From Geomonas paludis (GTDB lineage: Bacteria; Desulfobacterota; Desulfuromonadia; Geobacterales; Geobacteraceae), in the NCBI RefSeq assembly GCF_014193585.1, contig NZ_BLXY01000011.1, positions 62,001 through 126,000 on the forward strand: a DNA stretch of 64,000 nt, read 5' to 3'. Position numbers and translations under genes: made by a program. The notes under the pieces are model-generated. The model had not been told where the DNA came from. It saw only the letters and a program-made list of their open reading frames with translations, and did no database searches. Shown here in pieces: positions 62,244 to 64,000 of the stretch. Each line of letters begins with the position of its first letter. The first letter of the stretch is position 1.

Positions 62244-64000
62244 ATGGGAGACGCGGTAACCACACTTCGTGCAGTCCCATCCGATGCCGAGAGCCCGGCG
62301 ACCGGCAAGAGCGTCAGCCGCAGCCACTTGGTGAACCGCCTGAACTACATCAATTTCCAGGACCAGACCGTGCTGGTGTGCCTGAAGCACCTGGTCTACG
62401 ACGACGCCATCCTGCTTCGCGCCCGGCCCGAGCCGTGTGCGGGAGAGCAGTTGGAGTGCCGCTGGGACGAGCCGTGGAGCATCCAGCAGATCCTGAAGAC
62501 GTACCGGTTCGCCTACCTCCTCATCGCCGATGGGAGGAAGTACCTGGTGGTGAACTCCGAGTTGCTCTCCATCGATGATGCCGGGTTGTCCCTGCTGCTC
62601 CCGACCGCCTGCCGCGAGTTCCAGGCCAGGAAGATCCGTCGCCATCCCGCCAACGAGGTCAGCGCGCAACTGCTGCAGCACGGCGTGCTCTTCGATTGCG
62701 AACTGGTCGACTTCACTCCGGTCACGCTGCGGGTCACCGGGACCTGGCAGCGCCCCGAGGCGCTCAACTGGATCAATACGGACGAGCCGGTGCACCTGAA
62801 ACTGTCACGCGGCGACGCCCTGATCTTCTCGGGGAGCTTCGACATCCTGTCCCTCGACAGCGACAACCGGCGCTGCTCCTTCGTCTTGAAACAGCATCAG
62901 GACAACTTCCGCCGCTTCCGGCCCAAGGCCTACCGCAACGCACGCAAAGAACTGGTGCCATCGCCCAACATCGTGTTCGACCACCCGCTCATCGGCAAAA
63001 GGGTCAACCTGAAGATGGGGGACCTCTCCGGCACCGGTTTCTCGGTGGAGGAGAACGAGGGGGAATCGGTGCTGCTGCCGGGCATGATGATGCCGGGGGT
63101 GAAGATCACCTTCGCCCAGGGGCTGACCCTGGAGTGCCTGGCCCAGGTGCTCTCGCGCAACGTCACCGGGGAGGAGGGGGAGGAGCGGAGCGCCCGCTGC
63201 GGCTGCGCCATCCTGGAGATGGAGATCCGCGACCACGTCAAGCTCCTTTCCATCCTGCACCAGGCGGCCGACCGCAACGCCTACGTCAGTACCGAGGTGG
63301 ACCTGGACGACCTGTGGGACTTCTTCTTCCAGACCGGCTTCATCTATCCCGGCAAGTACGCCTACTTCCAGGCCAACAAGGAACGGATCAAGGAGACCTA
63401 CGCCAGGCTGTACAGCGAGAACCCGCACATCGCCCGGCACTTCATCTACCTGGACCGGGGCGCCATCCTGGGGCACCTGGCCATGGTGCGCTTCTACCAG
63501 AACTCCTGGCTCATCCACCACCACGCCGCCAGAAAGTCCGCATCGGTCAGGGCGGGGCTGGCCGTTTTGGAACAGGTGGGACAGTACCTGAACGAGCTGG
63601 AGAGCTTCCCCTTCGCCCACCTGCGCTACGTCTTTTGCTACTACCGCCCGGACAACAAGTTCCCGGCCCGGGTCTTCGGCGGCTTCGCCCACAAGCACGG
63701 CGACCAGAAAAGCTGCTCCCTGGACCTGTTTGCCTACTCCCACTACCGCCCGGAGGGGGACGAGCCCCCCTGGCCGGAGCCGTGGGTGCTCTCCGTGAGC
63801 AGCGACTTCGACCTGACCGAACTGGGGCGCTTCTACCGCCACGTCTCCGCGGGGCTGATGATCGACGCCTTCGACCTTACCCCGGGCGCGGCCGGCAGCA
63901 GCGAGGTCAACGACGACTACCGCAACCTCGGCTTCCACAAGGAGCTCTACCTCTACTCGCTGCGCAGGGGGGGCGGCCTGAAAGCCCTGTTCCTGGTCAA
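62244..64000 (+). CDS. PilZ-like protein with a C-terminal acyltransferase-like domain (partial)
   Basis: The frame is open from the ATG at 62244 (GGGAGGG before it) to the window end, giving at least 585 residues. An N-terminal region of unknown type (about 1-130) is followed by two PilZ-like segments: RKIRRHPANEV with VDFTPVTLRVTG, and KELVPSPNIVFDHPLIGKRV with the D-x-S-x-x-G motif DLSGTGFSV (about 250-260). The C-terminal part from about 355 (FIYPGKYAYFQANKE, HFIYLDRGAILGHLAMVRFY) resembles GNAT-like long-chain acyltransferases; that is tentative. Cyclic di-GMP binding is inferred. The 3' end is outside the window. Confidence 0.7.
   Translation, partial: MGDAVTTLRAVPSDAESPATGKSVSRSHLVNRLNYINFQDQTVLVCLKHLVYDDAILLRARPEPCAGEQLECRWDEPWSIQQILKTYRFAYLLIADGRKYLVVNSELLSIDDAGLSLLLPTACREFQARKIRRHPANEVSAQLLQHGVLFDCELVDFTPVTLRVTGTWQRPEALNWINTDEPVHLKLSRGDALIFSGSFDILSLDSDNRRCSFVLKQHQDNFRRFRPKAYRNARKELVPSPNIVFDHPLIGKRVNLKMGDLSGTGFSVEENEGESVLLPGMMMPGVKITFAQGLTLECLAQVLSRNVTGEEGEERSARCGCAILEMEIRDHVKLLSILHQAADRNAYVSTEVDLDDLWDFFFQTGFIYPGKYAYFQANKERIKETYARLYSENPHIARHFIYLDRGAILGHLAMVRFYQNSWLIHHHAARKSASVRAGLAVLEQVGQYLNELESFPFAHLRYVFCYYRPDNKFPARVFGGFAHKHGDQKSCSLDLFAYSHYRPEGDEPPWPEPWVLSVSSDFDLTELGRFYRHVSAGLMIDAFDLTPGAAGSSEVNDDYRNLGFHKELYLYSLRRGGGLKALFLV

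Overview
The window looks like a chromosomal segment of a Geobacter/Geomonas-type Desulfuromonadota bacterium. This is an inference from gene content, not from any search: a fused nifEN, electron-transfer flavoprotein genes next to a membrane Fe-S quinone reductase, a Pfa-type polyunsaturated lipid synthase beside oleABCD, high G+C coding DNA, and many short palindromic repeats in the spacers.

Bases 1-3700 hold a DUF1499 membrane protein, a small unknown gene, a methyl-accepting chemotaxis protein and a membrane-anchored monooxygenase-like protein. Bases 3700-18400 are a nitrogen-fixation island: nifV, nifH, nifD, nifK, nifEN, nifX, a 2[4Fe-4S] ferredoxin, a second NifX-like gene, draT, draG (convergent), nifB and a GNAT protein. 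Sigma-54 promoters precede nifV, nifH and nifB. The nifH and nifB leaders carry small hairpins with six-base A..G.. loops followed by a Rho-independent terminator, the layout expected of ANTAR-protein antitermination. Almost every spacer of the nif run holds its own inverted-repeat element, and about 20 copies of a 21-bp repeat lie between draT and draG.

Bases 18484-22911 hold etfB, a ferredoxin-fused etfA and a membrane Fe-S oxidoreductase (ETF:menaquinone oxidoreductase type). Bases 22844-31643 are mixed: a triplicated-repeat protein of unknown function, a secreted nuclease, an S10 peptidase, a DUF2844/DUF3443 pair, an OmpH/Skp-like protein, several small unknown genes and a YhaV-like toxin with no recognisable PrlF partner.

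Bases 31772-53566, all on the minus strand, form the most striking locus: pfaD (enoyl reductase), pfaA (KS-AT-5xACP-KR-DH), pfaC (KS-CLF-AT-DH), oleA, oleB, oleC, oleD and a phosphopantetheinyl transferase. Read together, the transferase would activate the ACPs, the synthase would make a polyunsaturated acyl chain, and OleABCD would join two chains head to head into a long polyene hydrocarbon. Three of these genes appear to start with TTG, two of them inside a TTGA overlap with the gene before. A 29-30 bp palindromic repeat family sits inside both giant genes as well as in spacers.

Bases 53821-64000 hold tesA with the ybbA/ybbP ABC transporter, a small Cys-rich protein, rubredoxin, a universal stress protein, a lipoprotein, a 3-methyladenine DNA glycosylase, a histidine kinase, a response regulator, and a PilZ-like protein that runs off the end. 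No tRNA, rRNA, CRISPR array, phage or transposase gene was seen.
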